A DNA stretch of 64,000 bases from an uncultured Gammaproteobacteria bacterium (GTDB taxonomy: Bacteria > Pseudomonadota > Gammaproteobacteria > Pseudomonadales > Pseudohongiellaceae): positions 1-64,000 of the forward strand of contig CALEJT010000017.1 of the NCBI GenBank assembly GCA_937898685.1, given 5' to 3'. This document shows, one piece after another, positions 26,108-35,301 of this stretch. The position numbers and the translations under genes are program-made. The notes beneath the pieces are model-generated. The model did not search any database. It worked only from the letters and a program-made list of their open reading frames with translations, and had not been told where the DNA came from. Position 1 is the stretch's first letter; each line of letters opens with the position of its first letter.

Positions 26108-27037
26108 TCAGCGGATGGTGCTGTGGATGTAGGAGGCAGGGTCTACGACCCGGCCATTCTTGTGCACCTCGAAGTGCACGTGGGGGCCGGAAGCACGTCC
26201 GGAGGAACCGGACAGGGCGATGACCTGGCCTTTCTTGACCACGTCTCCGACCTTGACCAGGAGCTTCTGGTCGTGGGCATAGACGGTTTCGTAGCCATTG
26301 CCATGGTCGATGCGCACCATCTTGCCGTAGCCAGGGCGTTCACCGGCGAAGGTGACCACGCCGGCCGCGACGGCAAAGACGTCGGCGCCGGGGGAGCCCG
26401 TGGCGAAATCCAGCCCGTCATGCCGCACCGACTTGCCCGTAAAGGGGTCGAGGCGACGGCCGAAGCCAGAAGAAACGTAACCCACCTGGACCGGACGTCC
26501 TTCCACCGCGAATTCGGCGCGGTGCTCGCGGTCGAGCAGGATGCTGTCCAGGAGTGAAAGCTGCTGCTGACGATCCTCCACCTGGGCCGTCAACCTATCC
26601 AATTCCGCAATGAAATCAGGTACTTCTATGAATTCGCCGAGGTCCGTTTCCGGGCCACCCACGGAGGGTTCGTCGCGGAAATTGAATTCGCCGTCGTCGA
26701 GGCCGGCCGCCTTCGTGAGGCGTTCACCGAGTGCATCGAGGCGGATCAGACGGGCTTGGAGATTGGCGAGACGGATGGTGAGGGCCTGCAACTGGGAGAG
26801 AGCTTCTTCCTTGGCGCGGGCGAGATCGGTCTTCTGGGCTTCGATGTCCTCGGCCAGGGCCTGGGTGGCCTCGTCCTTGTTCACCTTCAACTGGCGTGCT
26901 TCGGCGAGATGGTAGCCGGAGTAACCGAGCAGCGCGGGGATGCCCAGCAGGCACACGCCCAATGCCGCCTTCACCCAACCCCGGAATACCAGGGCACGGG
27001 AGGCGCCATGCTTCTCATCGACCAGAATTATTTTCAT
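26108..27037 (-). CDS. M23 family metallopeptidase, membrane-anchored
   Basis: A 309-residue envelope protein: N-terminal membrane helix (about 22-44), a coiled-coil region (about 48-105), and a C-terminal LytM/M23 domain with GFGRRLDPFTG, HDGLDFATGSPGADV and HVHFEVHKNGRVVDP, so the zinc ligands (HxxxD and HxH) are intact and it is probably an active endopeptidase. Homologues are found between lpxC and secA in pseudomonads. It likely trims peptidoglycan cross-links. I start at the ATG at 27037; a TTG immediately before it is possible. Confidence 0.9.
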   Translation of the reverse strand: MKIILVDEKHGASRALVFRGWVKAALGVCLLGIPALLGYSGYHLAEARQLKVNKDEATQALAEDIEAQKTDLARAKEEALSQLQALTIRLANLQARLIRLDALGERLTKAAGLDDGEFNFRDEPSVGGPETDLGEFIEVPDFIAELDRLTAQVEDRQQQLSLLDSILLDREHRAEFAVEGRPVQVGYVSSGFGRRLDPFTGKSVRHDGLDFATGSPGADVFAVAAGVVTFAGERPGYGKMVRIDHGNGYETVYAHDQKLLVKVGDVVKKGQVIALSGSSGRASGPHVHFEVHKNGRVVDPASYIHSTIR

Positions 27038-27250
27038 CAAGAGTGTTACTAACGTGGGCCTGCAAGGCCGCAGGCAATGCCCCGAGACGGGGCAATAAAA
27101 AGATCGCAGCGGAAGATAGCGCGGGGCTTACCGTCCTGCCAAGCCTTCGGGCAGTTAAAAGTGGCGGAAATCTGGCAGGACCACTCTGGGAACGGCCGGG
27201 CCCTGTCACAAGACAGGGCAGCAGCTTCGATGGGTGAAAGACTGAAAGGT

Positions 27251-28162
27251 TCAGCCGGTGAAGATGGGGCGCAGGTAGGAGATCGGAGCTTCGTCTTCTT
27301 CGCCGAAGGTCACGATTTCCCAGCAGTCCTCATTGGCGATCAGTTTGCGCAGCAGCTGGTTGTTGAGCGCGTGGCCCGACTTGTAGCCGCAGAACTCGCC
27401 GATCAGGGTCTTGCCGAGCAGGTAGAGGTCGCCGATGCAGTCGAGGATCTTGTGCTTGACGAACTCGTCCTCGTAACGGAGGCCGTCCTCGTTGAGCACA
27501 CGGTAATCGCCGACGGCGATGGCATTGTCCATGCTGGCGCCGAGCGCCAGGTTGCGGTTACGCAGCTCTTCGAATTCGTGCATGAAGCCGAAGGTACGGG
27601 CGCGGCTCACTTCCTTGACGAAGGAAGTGCTGGAGAAATCGATGCAGGCTTCCTTGGTGTACTTGCGATGTACGGGATGGTCGTACAGCAGCGTGTAGCC
27701 CACCTTGAAACCATTGAACGGCTTGAGCGACACCCATTTGTCGCCCTGTTCGACGGTGACTTCCTTGGTGATGCGGATGTATTTCTTGGCGGCATCCTGC
27801 TCCTCGATGCCAGCACTCTGGATGAGGAACACGAAGGGGCCGGCGCTGCCGTCCATGATGGGGACTTCCGGCGCGCTGACGTCGACGTAGGCATTGTCGA
27901 TGCCCAGTCCGCTCATGGCGGACATCAAATGTTCTACCGTGGAAATACGCACATCGCCCTTCATCAGCGTGGAGGACAAGGTGGTTTCACCGACGTATTC
28001 GGCCAGAGCCGGGATGCTGACGACAGGATCGAGGTCCACCCTTGAGAACACGATGCCGGTATCGACCGGAGCCGGGCGCAGGGTGAGATAGACCTTCTTG
28101 CCGGTATGCAAGCCGACACCGGTGGCACGAATGACGTTCTTGAGGGTGCGTTGCCTGATCAT
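27251..28162 (-). CDS. lpxC: UDP-3-O-acyl-N-acetylglucosamine deacetylase
   Basis: A 303-residue LpxC: N-terminus MIRQRTLKNVIRATGVGLHTG, zinc ligands His78 (TVEHLMSAM) and the His/Asp pair in KHKILDCIGD, and catalytic His in SGHALNNQ near residue 264. It catalyses the committed step of lipid A synthesis. The C-terminal tail that controls FtsH degradation in enterics differs here. It is the last gene of the dcw run, 200 bp downstream of ftsZ, and separated from it by a strong hairpin. Confidence 0.97.
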   Translation of the reverse strand: MIRQRTLKNVIRATGVGLHTGKKVYLTLRPAPVDTGIVFSRVDLDPVVSIPALAEYVGETTLSSTLMKGDVRISTVEHLMSAMSGLGIDNAYVDVSAPEVPIMDGSAGPFVFLIQSAGIEEQDAAKKYIRITKEVTVEQGDKWVSLKPFNGFKVGYTLLYDHPVHRKYTKEACIDFSSTSFVKEVSRARTFGFMHEFEELRNRNLALGASMDNAIAVGDYRVLNEDGLRYEDEFVKHKILDCIGDLYLLGKTLIGEFCGYKSGHALNNQLLRKLIANEDCWEIVTFGEEDEAPISYLRPIFTG

Positions 28163-28282
28163 GGGTATGTTCGGAACCTGTTATTGGGAGCAGCCCCTCC
28201 TTGAGCAAGCCGTGGATTCTAACAAAGCAGTCCCGGTGCACCCAACTATTATTTCTGTCGCCGACTTGATTCCTTAACGCAA

Positions 28283-28340
28283 TTGACGGCACCGCGACGA
28301 CCGGCAGCAGGTTCCGGTCGGCGGGGAGCGGTGCCGTCAA
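28283..28340 (-). terminator. Strong hairpin between ftsZ and lpxC
   Basis: Thirteen perfect base pairs TTGACGGCACCGC (28283-28295) with GCGGTGCCGTCAA (28328-28340) enclose a second stem GACCGG/CCGGTC (28299-28304, 28314-28319). It begins 22 bp after the ftsZ stop. The T-tract is poor, so it may be a partial terminator, an RNA-stability element or a processing site that sets lpxC expression apart from ftsZ. Confidence 0.6.
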
Positions 28341-28362
28341 GCGGACTCAATCAGCGCGCCAC

Positions 28363-29556
28363 TCAATCGGCCTGACGACGCAAAAACGCTGGAATATCAA
28401 GGAAATCCAGGTCTGCATCGGAGCCGACGGCTCTCTGATACACGGGCTGCGGCTCGGGACGGCTCGCGGACTGACGACGCATCGCAGTCGGACGTTCCAG
28501 GGTGTGGTAGTCCAGCTTGCTACGCGGCGGCAGCTTGGCGGCGTTGTCGACCACCACTTTGTTGGCCGTCGGCTTCTCGGCACGGGCGGAAACCGGCGCG
28601 CCCAGGCCGGTGGCAACCACGGTGACACTGATTTCGTCGCCCATGTCGGGGTCGATCACGGTGCCCACGATCACGGTGGCCTGGTCGGACGCGAACTCGG
28701 CGATGGTGTTGCCCACTTCCGAGTACTCGCCCAGGGTCAGGCTTTCGTTGGCGGTGATGTTCACCAGGATGCCGCGCGCGCCCTGCAGATTGACGTCTTC
28801 GAGCAGCGGGCTGCGGATCGCAGCTTCGGCAGCCAGCGTGGCGCGGTTTTCACCAGCAGCGCGGCCGGTGCCCATCATCGCCATGCCCATCTCGGACATC
28901 ACGGTCTTCACGTCGGCGAAGTCGACGTTGATCAGACCCTCGCGGATGATCAGATCGGAGATGCCTTTCACGGCACCCAGCAGTACGTCGTTGGCCTTGG
29001 CGAAGGCGTTGAGCAGAGAAGCATCGCTGCCCAGTACGGCCATCAGTTTTTCGTTCGGGATGGTGATGAGCGAATCGACGTGCTCGCTCAGTTCACGGAT
29101 GCCCTGCTCGGCAACCAGCGCACGTTTGCGGCCTTCGAAGCCGAAGGGCTTGGTGACCACGGCGACGGTCAGGATGCCCATTTCCTTCGCGATCTCGGCC
29201 ACGACCGGCGCAGCACCGGTACCGGTACCACCGCCCATGCCGGCGGTGATGAACACCATGTCGGCACCTTCGATCACTTCGCGGATGCGCTCGCGATCTT
29301 CCATTGCGGCCTGACGGCCCACGTCAGGGTTGGCGCCAGCGCCCAAACCCTTGGTGACCTGCGAACCCAGTTTCACCACGGTCTTGGCACCGATCTTTTC
29401 CAGTGCCTGCGCATCGGTGTTGGCGCAGATGAAATCCACGCCGTCGATCGAGCTCTGGATCATGTGTTTGACGGCGTTACCACCGCCGCCACCTACGCCG
29501 ATCACCTTGATGACGGCGTTCTGTGGTACGTCTTCGACAATCTCAAAAAAACTCAT
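28363..29556 (-). CDS. ftsZ: Cell division GTPase FtsZ
   Basis: A 397-residue tubulin-like GTPase with the signature GGGTGTG in the AGMGGGTGTGAAP loop, the T7-loop NVDFADVKTVM, a variable linker of about 60 residues and the conserved C-terminal peptide LDFLDIPAFLRRQ that binds FtsA, ZipA and others. It forms the Z ring. It is 123 bp after ftsA, long enough to hold a separate promoter. Normal length and motifs. Confidence 0.98.
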   Translation of the reverse strand: MSFFEIVEDVPQNAVIKVIGVGGGGGNAVKHMIQSSIDGVDFICANTDAQALEKIGAKTVVKLGSQVTKGLGAGANPDVGRQAAMEDRERIREVIEGADMVFITAGMGGGTGTGAAPVVAEIAKEMGILTVAVVTKPFGFEGRKRALVAEQGIRELSEHVDSLITIPNEKLMAVLGSDASLLNAFAKANDVLLGAVKGISDLIIREGLINVDFADVKTVMSEMGMAMMGTGRAAGENRATLAAEAAIRSPLLEDVNLQGARGILVNITANESLTLGEYSEVGNTIAEFASDQATVIVGTVIDPDMGDEISVTVVATGLGAPVSARAEKPTANKVVVDNAAKLPPRSKLDYHTLERPTAMRRQSASRPEPQPVYQRAVGSDADLDFLDIPAFLRRQAD

Positions 29557-29679
29557 GGTTGTTACCCCGCTGTCTATCGTTGAATTACTTGTTTGCGTTG
29601 CCGCGTATTGCCTGCTGTTCCTGCTATTTCCTGCTGGTCCTGCTAATTCATTACTGCTTGTCCTTCACCTCGTTCGTTC

Positions 29680-30915
29680 TCAGTCGTCGCGAAAGAAGAA
29701 GCGCTTGACCTTGTCGAGCAACCGGATGGTCGGCTCGCGCACGGGCTCGCGTCCCTCACGCTCCTGAACCTGTTTCATGGCGTAGAGCAGAAGGCCCACG
29801 CCCGTCGAATAAGTCGGGTTGCGCACGATGTCGGTGAGTCCGCTCACCTCCGTCGGCATGCCGATGCGCACCGGCATGTGGAAGATTTCCTCCGCCAGTT
29901 CCACCACACCTTCCATCTTGCTGGTGCCACCGGTGAGCACGAGGCCGGCGGCCAACATGTCGGCGTAGCCACTGTGGCGGATCTCGGCCTGGATCAGATG
30001 GAAGAGTTCGTCGTAGCGCGGCTCGACCACATCGGCGAGCGCCTGCCGCGACAGCTCACGCGGGGCGCGATCGCCCACACCAGGCACCTTGATGAGTTCA
30101 TCCGGACTCGCCAGCTGCGACAGTGCGCAGGCGTACTTGATCTTGAGTTCTTCCGCGTGCTCGGTCGGCGTACGCAGGGCCATCGCGATGTCGTTGGTCA
30201 CCTGATCACCGGCGATCGGAATCACACCCGTATGACGGATGGCACCTTCGGTGAAGATGGCGATGTCGGTGGTGCCGCCGCCGATGTCGATCATGCAGAC
30301 GCCGAGTTCCTTCTCGTCTTCCGTCAACACGGCATAGCTCGAAGCCAACTGTTCCAGAATGATCTCGTCCACTTCGAGACCACAGCGGCGGATGCACTTC
30401 TCGATGTTCTGATAGGCATTGGTGGCACAGGTGACCAGATGCACCTTCGCTTCCAGACGCACGCCCGACATGCCGAGCGGCTCCTTCACGCCTTCCTGCG
30501 AGTCGATGATGTATTCCTGCGGCAGGATGTGGAGGATCTTCTGGTCCGCCGGAATCGCCACTGCCTGTGCGGCATCGATCACACGCTCGATGTCGGCCGG
30601 GAACACTTCGCGATCACGGATGGCGACGATGCCGTGGGAGTTCATGCTGCGGATGTGATTACCCGCGATGCCGGCGTAGACGGAGTGAATGCGGCAACCC
30701 GCCATCAGTTCCGCTTCCTCCACCGCGCGCTGGATCGACTGCACCGTGGATTCGATGTTCACCACGGTGCCTTTCTTGAGGCCACGCGAACGATGCCGCC
30801 CGATGCCGACGATGTTCAGCCCGCCTTCGGGCGTGATCTCGCCCACGATCGCCACCACCTTCGAAGTGCCGATGTCGAGCCCCACTATCATGTTGTTACC
30901 GTGTTCGTTCGCCAT
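29680..30915 (-). CDS. ftsA: Cell division protein FtsA
   Basis: A 411-residue actin-like ATPase with GLDIGTSKVVAIVGE at the N-terminus, the IDIGGGTTDIAIF phosphate-binding strand, VLTGGTSKMEG, and the C-terminal amphipathic helix KVKRFFFRDD that tethers FtsZ to the membrane. The ATG at 30915 is selected since the conserved N-terminus begins there; in-frame sequence upstream overlaps ftsQ. It lies 68 bp after ftsQ. Confidence 0.97.
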   Translation of the reverse strand: MANEHGNNMIVGLDIGTSKVVAIVGEITPEGGLNIVGIGRHRSRGLKKGTVVNIESTVQSIQRAVEEAELMAGCRIHSVYAGIAGNHIRSMNSHGIVAIRDREVFPADIERVIDAAQAVAIPADQKILHILPQEYIIDSQEGVKEPLGMSGVRLEAKVHLVTCATNAYQNIEKCIRRCGLEVDEIILEQLASSYAVLTEDEKELGVCMIDIGGGTTDIAIFTEGAIRHTGVIPIAGDQVTNDIAMALRTPTEHAEELKIKYACALSQLASPDELIKVPGVGDRAPRELSRQALADVVEPRYDELFHLIQAEIRHSGYADMLAAGLVLTGGTSKMEGVVELAEEIFHMPVRIGMPTEVSGLTDIVRNPTYSTGVGLLLYAMKQVQEREGREPVREPTIRLLDKVKRFFFRDD

Positions 30916-30983
30916 TTTGTCGTCTTGCCTCTGTTGCCACCGTGCACGCCGCGCGGCTACTACGCCCCCTCGTCCGTCGTTTC

Positions 30984-31805
30984 TCATCGCGCCACCAGCG
31001 CACCGTCCTGCGGTACGCGGGGGGTGTTGTCGTGTTCTACTGCGATGCCATTGCGGTAGCGCAGATCCAGCGCCACCACGTCGTTCAATCGTTCCGGGCC
31101 CATCGCCTGCAGAAACACCACCAGACGACGCAGCCGTGCCAATTCCTGTTCGCGCCCGAGACGCACCACGATGCCGTTGGTGAGCGTCATGGTCCACGCG
31201 CCACGCGCATTCATCGTCAGATCGCGGATGCGCACACCGAGCGGATAGAGCAGCTGGTTGAACTCCAGGTACTGCTCCATCACTTCCTTCGCATCCTCCA
31301 CCGGGCCCGACAACAAGGGCAGCGACATCAATGCGCTGATGTCGGGAGGAGTGAAGATGGCGCCCTGCTGGTTCAACAGCGAGTTCTCACCCCAACGTGC
31401 GATCGGCACTTCTTCCTCGATGTGGATGATCAAGCGGTCGGGCCATTCGCGACGGATCGCCACTTCGCGGATCCAGGGCTGTGCTTCCAGCTCCTGCTTC
31501 AGCACGTCGAGGTCGAGGGAAACCAGCGAGCTCGTGACGAAACGGACGACGCTGTCCTTGATCACTTCGCCGCTGACGTAGTTCAACTCACCTTCGATCA
31601 CGACTTCGGCGATCTTCTGCGCATTCACCTTGTCCACGGCCTGTTTGATGCCGTAGCCGGCGAGACCCAAGAGGCACACCACGAGCAAGGCCAGCACGAA
31701 ACGCCCGAAGAAGGCGAAACGCTTGTCATTGCTCGGCCGCGGCATGCGCACGCTGGCACCGCGTGCACGTGCGTTGCGGAAGGTGCCTACCCGGCGCTCA
31801 ACCAT
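30984..31805 (-). CDS. ftsQ: Cell division protein FtsQ
   Basis: A 273-residue bitopic protein: short basic cytoplasmic N-terminus, one membrane helix (about 30-50, FVLALLVVCLLGLAGYG), a POTRA domain (VVIEGELNYVSGEVI) and the FtsQ beta domain (WPDRLIIHIEEEVPIARW). It links early and late divisome proteins by recruiting FtsB-FtsL. The ATG at 31805 overlaps the ddl stop and has AAGGA just before it; an in-frame start 24 codons upstream lies within ddl. Confidence 0.93.
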   Translation of the reverse strand: MVERRVGTFRNARARGASVRMPRPSNDKRFAFFGRFVLALLVVCLLGLAGYGIKQAVDKVNAQKIAEVVIEGELNYVSGEVIKDSVVRFVTSSLVSLDLDVLKQELEAQPWIREVAIRREWPDRLIIHIEEEVPIARWGENSLLNQQGAIFTPPDISALMSLPLLSGPVEDAKEVMEQYLEFNQLLYPLGVRIRDLTMNARGAWTMTLTNGIVVRLGREQELARLRRLVVFLQAMGPERLNDVVALDLRYRNGIAVEHDNTPRVPQDGALVAR

Positions 31806-32739
31806 TCCTTGCCTCCTCACGCAGGCTGCTGTGCAGGATGCGCAGCACCAGCGTGTCGAAATCGATTCCCGCTGCACGCGCCGCCATCGGCACCAGCGAA
31901 TGGCTGGTCATGCCGGGCACCGTGTTCACTTCGAGCAACCAGAAGCGTCCCTGTCCGTCGCGCATCGCATCGACGCGGCCCCACCCCTTGCAACCCACGG
32001 CGCGATAGGCGCGCAGCGCGAGATCCTGCAATTCGTGAGTGGCCTCTTCGTCGAGATCACACGGGCACAGGTAACGCGTATCGTCCGAGAAATACTTGGC
32101 CTGGTAGTCGTAGAAGGCATTCGCGCTGCGCAGCTCGATGATCGGCAGTACCTGATCGTCGAGGATCGTCACGGTGTATTCGCGGCCTTCGATCCAGCGC
32201 TCGGCCATCACGTCGAGGTCGTACTGCTTGGCGCGGTCCCAAATCTCACGGAACTCTTCCACGTTGGTGGCACTGCCCACACCGATACTGGAACCTTCGT
32301 TCACGGGCTTGATGAAGCAGGGACCGAGCTGATCCAGCACGGCCTGCGGCCCGACCTCGGGCGTCAGCTTGATGAACGGAGGCGTGGAAATGCCGAGCTG
32401 TTGCCACAGCATCTTGCAGCGCGCCTTGTCCATCGCGAGTGCGGAGGCCAATACACCGCTGCCCGTGTAGGGCAGACCCATCCACTCGAGTGCGCCCTGC
32501 AGCTTGCCGTCTTCGCCGTCGCGGCCGTGCAGTGCGATGAAGACACGATCGACCTTCTCCCGACGCAGGACCTCCAGCAGATCCGGGCCCGCATCGATGC
32601 CGATGACGTCGATGCCCTTGTTGCGCAATCCCTCGAGCACGGCGGTGCCGCTCATCAGAGAGATTTCGCGTTCGGAGGAGCGGCCGCCCATGACGACCGC
32701 CACCTTGCCGTATTCACGTGGTGACAGAAGTTCAGCCAT
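31798..32739 (-). CDS. ddlB: D-alanine--D-alanine ligase
   Basis: A 313-residue ATP-grasp enzyme with VAVVMGGRSSEREISLMSG at the N-terminus, EGSSIGVG for ATP binding, EVNTVPGMTSHSLVP for Mg2+ and product binding. It makes the D-Ala-D-Ala dipeptide for MurF. The start at 32739 overlaps the murC end, and the stop overlaps ftsQ, typical of tight dcw packing. Confidence 0.96.
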   Translation of the reverse strand: MAELLSPREYGKVAVVMGGRSSEREISLMSGTAVLEGLRNKGIDVIGIDAGPDLLEVLRREKVDRVFIALHGRDGEDGKLQGALEWMGLPYTGSGVLASALAMDKARCKMLWQQLGISTPPFIKLTPEVGPQAVLDQLGPCFIKPVNEGSSIGVGSATNVEEFREIWDRAKQYDLDVMAERWIEGREYTVTILDDQVLPIIELRSANAFYDYQAKYFSDDTRYLCPCDLDEEATHELQDLALRAYRAVGCKGWGRVDAMRDGQGRFWLLEVNTVPGMTSHSLVPMAARAAGIDFDTLVLRILHSSLREEARNG

Positions 32740-34174
32740 TGCCCAGGCCCTCCTCTGCCAACTGACGCGCAAGCAAACCGACGTTACCGGCGCCCTGCGT
32801 CACCAGGATGTCGCCATCTCGCAGCACGGTATTGAGGATGCTCTTCAGCTCCTCCGGTTTCTTCACGAGCACCGGATCGAGACGACCGCGCTGACGGATG
32901 CTGCTGGCGAGATTGCGACTGTCCGCACCACGGATCGGCTTTTCACCGGCGGCGTAGACGTCGAGCAGCAGCAGGAAATCGACTTCGGACAGCACTTCGA
33001 CGAAGTCGTCATAGAGATCGCGCGTACGCGTGTAGCGGTGCGGCTGATAGATCATCACCAGACGACGCTCCGGCCAGCCGTCGCGAATCGCGCGGATGTT
33101 GGCGGCCACTTCGGTCGGGTGATGACCGTAGTCGTCCACCAGCATCACCTTGCCACCATCGGCGAGTGCGAGATCGCCCTGCACGTCGAAGCGACGCCCG
33201 ACACCTTGGAAACTTTCGATACCTTTCTGGATGTCGGCGTCGCTGAGCTTTTCGTCGGTAGCCACGACGACGGCGGCTGTGGCGTTCAGCACGTTGTGCA
33301 GGCCGGGCATGTTGATCGTGAGTTCGAGCGGCTTGTCGAAACCGGGACGCTGCACGGCGAACTTGGTCACGCGCTCGTGCTGGTTCACCGACACCACGCG
33401 GAAATCGGCATCTTCACTGAAGCCATAGGTCAGCACCGGACGCGAGACACGCGGCAGGATTTCGCGCACCACCGGGTCGTCGATGCAGAGCACGGCCAGC
33501 CCATAGAAAGGCAGGTTGTGCAGGAAATCGATGAAGGTCTTCTTCAGTTTGTCGAAGTCACCTTCGTAGGTGCTCATGTGGTCGTCGTCGATGTTGGTGA
33601 CCACGGCCACCATCGGCAGCAGATGCAGGAACGAGGCATCGCTTTCATCGGCTTCGGCCACCATGTAGCGGCTCGCGCCGAGTTTGGCATTGGTGCCGGC
33701 GCTGTTGAGCAGACCACCGATGACGAAGGTCGGATCGCAGCCACCTTGTGCCAGCAAAGATGCGATGAGACTCGTGGTCGTGGTCTTGCCGTGCGTGCCG
33801 GCGATCACGATGGAATGGCGATAACGCATCAGCTCCGCCAGCATCTCGGCGCGGCGGATGATCGGAATGCGCTGTTCCATCGCGCGCAGGATTTCCGGGT
33901 TCTTCTTGTCGATGGCGCTGGAGACGACCACCACGTCCGCCTTGCTGACGTTGTCTGCCTCATGCCCTTTGAACACGGTGGCGCCAAGGCTCTGCAGACG
34001 ACGCGTCACGCGCGACTCGGCAAGGTCGGAACCAGAAATCACGTAACCCTGGTTGAGCAGCACTTCCGCAATGCCACTCATGCCGGCACCACCAATGCCG
34101 ACGAAGTGGATGTTGCGGATGCGGCGCATCTCGGGGACGCTGGCTTGACCGCGGTTGTTGGAAACTTCACTCAC
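32732..34174 (-). CDS. murC: UDP-N-acetylmuramate--L-alanine ligase
   Basis: A 480-residue Mur ligase with the N-terminal UDP-binding Rossmann motif HFVGIGGAGMSGIAEVL, ATP loop GTHGKTTTTSL near 125, and the DDYGHHPTEV motif. It adds the first residue, L-Ala, to UDP-MurNAc. I choose the GTG at 34174: it overlaps the murG stop by 4 nt (GTGA) and has GGAG 8 nt upstream. An ATG 15 codons later (MRRIRN) is an alternative. A longer in-frame extension runs through murG and is not coding. Confidence 0.95.
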   Translation of the reverse strand: MSEVSNNRGQASVPEMRRIRNIHFVGIGGAGMSGIAEVLLNQGYVISGSDLAESRVTRRLQSLGATVFKGHEADNVSKADVVVVSSAIDKKNPEILRAMEQRIPIIRRAEMLAELMRYRHSIVIAGTHGKTTTTSLIASLLAQGGCDPTFVIGGLLNSAGTNAKLGASRYMVAEADESDASFLHLLPMVAVVTNIDDDHMSTYEGDFDKLKKTFIDFLHNLPFYGLAVLCIDDPVVREILPRVSRPVLTYGFSEDADFRVVSVNQHERVTKFAVQRPGFDKPLELTINMPGLHNVLNATAAVVVATDEKLSDADIQKGIESFQGVGRRFDVQGDLALADGGKVMLVDDYGHHPTEVAANIRAIRDGWPERRLVMIYQPHRYTRTRDLYDDFVEVLSEVDFLLLLDVYAAGEKPIRGADSRNLASSIRQRGRLDPVLVKKPEELKSILNTVLRDGDILVTQGAGNVGLLARQLAEEGLGNG

Positions 34175-35301
34175 TTGCAATACTCCAGGCAAAGATCTGC
34201 CGCGCGCTGTGCTGCCTGAGGGCGCGCCAGCTTCGCCGCGGCGCTGCCCATGCTGCGCAGATGTGCGCGGTCGTAGCTCAGCGGAGCGACCAAGCTCCAT
34301 AGGGTCTGAGCGTCGAGTTGTTCTTGCGGCAACAGCACTGCTGCGCCGGCATCGACCATCACCTGCGCATTGGCGCGTTGGTGATCGTCCACGGCATGCG
34401 GATACGGCACGAGGATCGCCGGCAAACCACACATGCAAAGTTCTGCCACCGTGCTCGCGCCGGCGCGGCACAGCACGAGATCGGCCCACTGATAGGCCTG
34501 CGCCATGTCGTCGATGAAAGGCACCAGTCGCACTTGTCCGCCGGGTACGACGCCCGCGGTGCGATAGGCTTCCTTCGTCGCGTCGAACAATTTCTCGCCG
34601 CACTGATGCCACACCTCGAGCAGGTTGGCGTCGAAGCGTTTGACGAGCAGCGGCACCACGCTGTTGAGCGCAGCGGCGCCGAGACTGCCGCCGAGCACGA
34701 GCAGACGCAGGGGCGCCTGTGGCGTTTCGTTCGACGTTTCGGCGACTTTTTCGATGCGCAGCGTCTGACGCACCGGATTGCCGACGAACTCGGTTTTCTC
34801 GGTCTGCGTGAGACGTGCGAGCAGGCTGTTCATCGTCACCTTGCGCTGAAACGCCGCGGGAAAACCTTCCATCACCACTTTCGCCAGCGGATAGAGCAGC
34901 GTGTTGGTGAGGCCGGCGATGGCATTCTGTTCGTGGATCAAGAGCGGTTTGCGCGCGAGCCAGGCAGCGACACCACCGGGACCCGTGACGAAACCACCGA
35001 GCCCCAACACACAGCAGGGCTTGATGCGACGGATCGCGAACCAGGCCTGACAGACGGCCACGCTGATCGCGAAGGGCGCGAGCAGTTTGCGCAGGATGCT
35101 CTTGCCGCGCAGGCCACCGATGCTGATGAAGTGCAGCGGAATCGTGGTGTTGCCGATCACTTTCGCTTCGAGGCCCTGACGCGTGCCAAGCCATTCCACG
35201 CTGGCACCACGTGCGGCCAATTCCTGCGCGATCGTCAGCGCCGGGAAGATGTGTCCACCGGTGCCGCCAGCCATGATCAAGATCTTCGGAGTGGCGTTCA
35301 T
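34171..35301 (-). CDS. murG: UDP-GlcNAc:lipid I N-acetylglucosaminyltransferase
   Basis: A 376-residue GT-B glycosyltransferase with the G-loops MAGGTGGHIFPAL and LGGSLGAAALN, GGVSLGG-like membrane patch ARKPLLIHEQNAIAG, and the donor-site CRAGASTVAELCMCG. It converts lipid I to lipid II on the inner face of the membrane. The ATG at 35301 overlaps the ftsW stop (ATGA). The upstream open extension overlaps ftsW and is discarded. Confidence 0.96.
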   Translation of the reverse strand: MNATPKILIMAGGTGGHIFPALTIAQELAARGASVEWLGTRQGLEAKVIGNTTIPLHFISIGGLRGKSILRKLLAPFAISVAVCQAWFAIRRIKPCCVLGLGGFVTGPGGVAAWLARKPLLIHEQNAIAGLTNTLLYPLAKVVMEGFPAAFQRKVTMNSLLARLTQTEKTEFVGNPVRQTLRIEKVAETSNETPQAPLRLLVLGGSLGAAALNSVVPLLVKRFDANLLEVWHQCGEKLFDATKEAYRTAGVVPGGQVRLVPFIDDMAQAYQWADLVLCRAGASTVAELCMCGLPAILVPYPHAVDDHQRANAQVMVDAGAAVLLPQEQLDAQTLWSLVAPLSYDRAHLRSMGSAAAKLARPQAAQRAADLCLEYCK

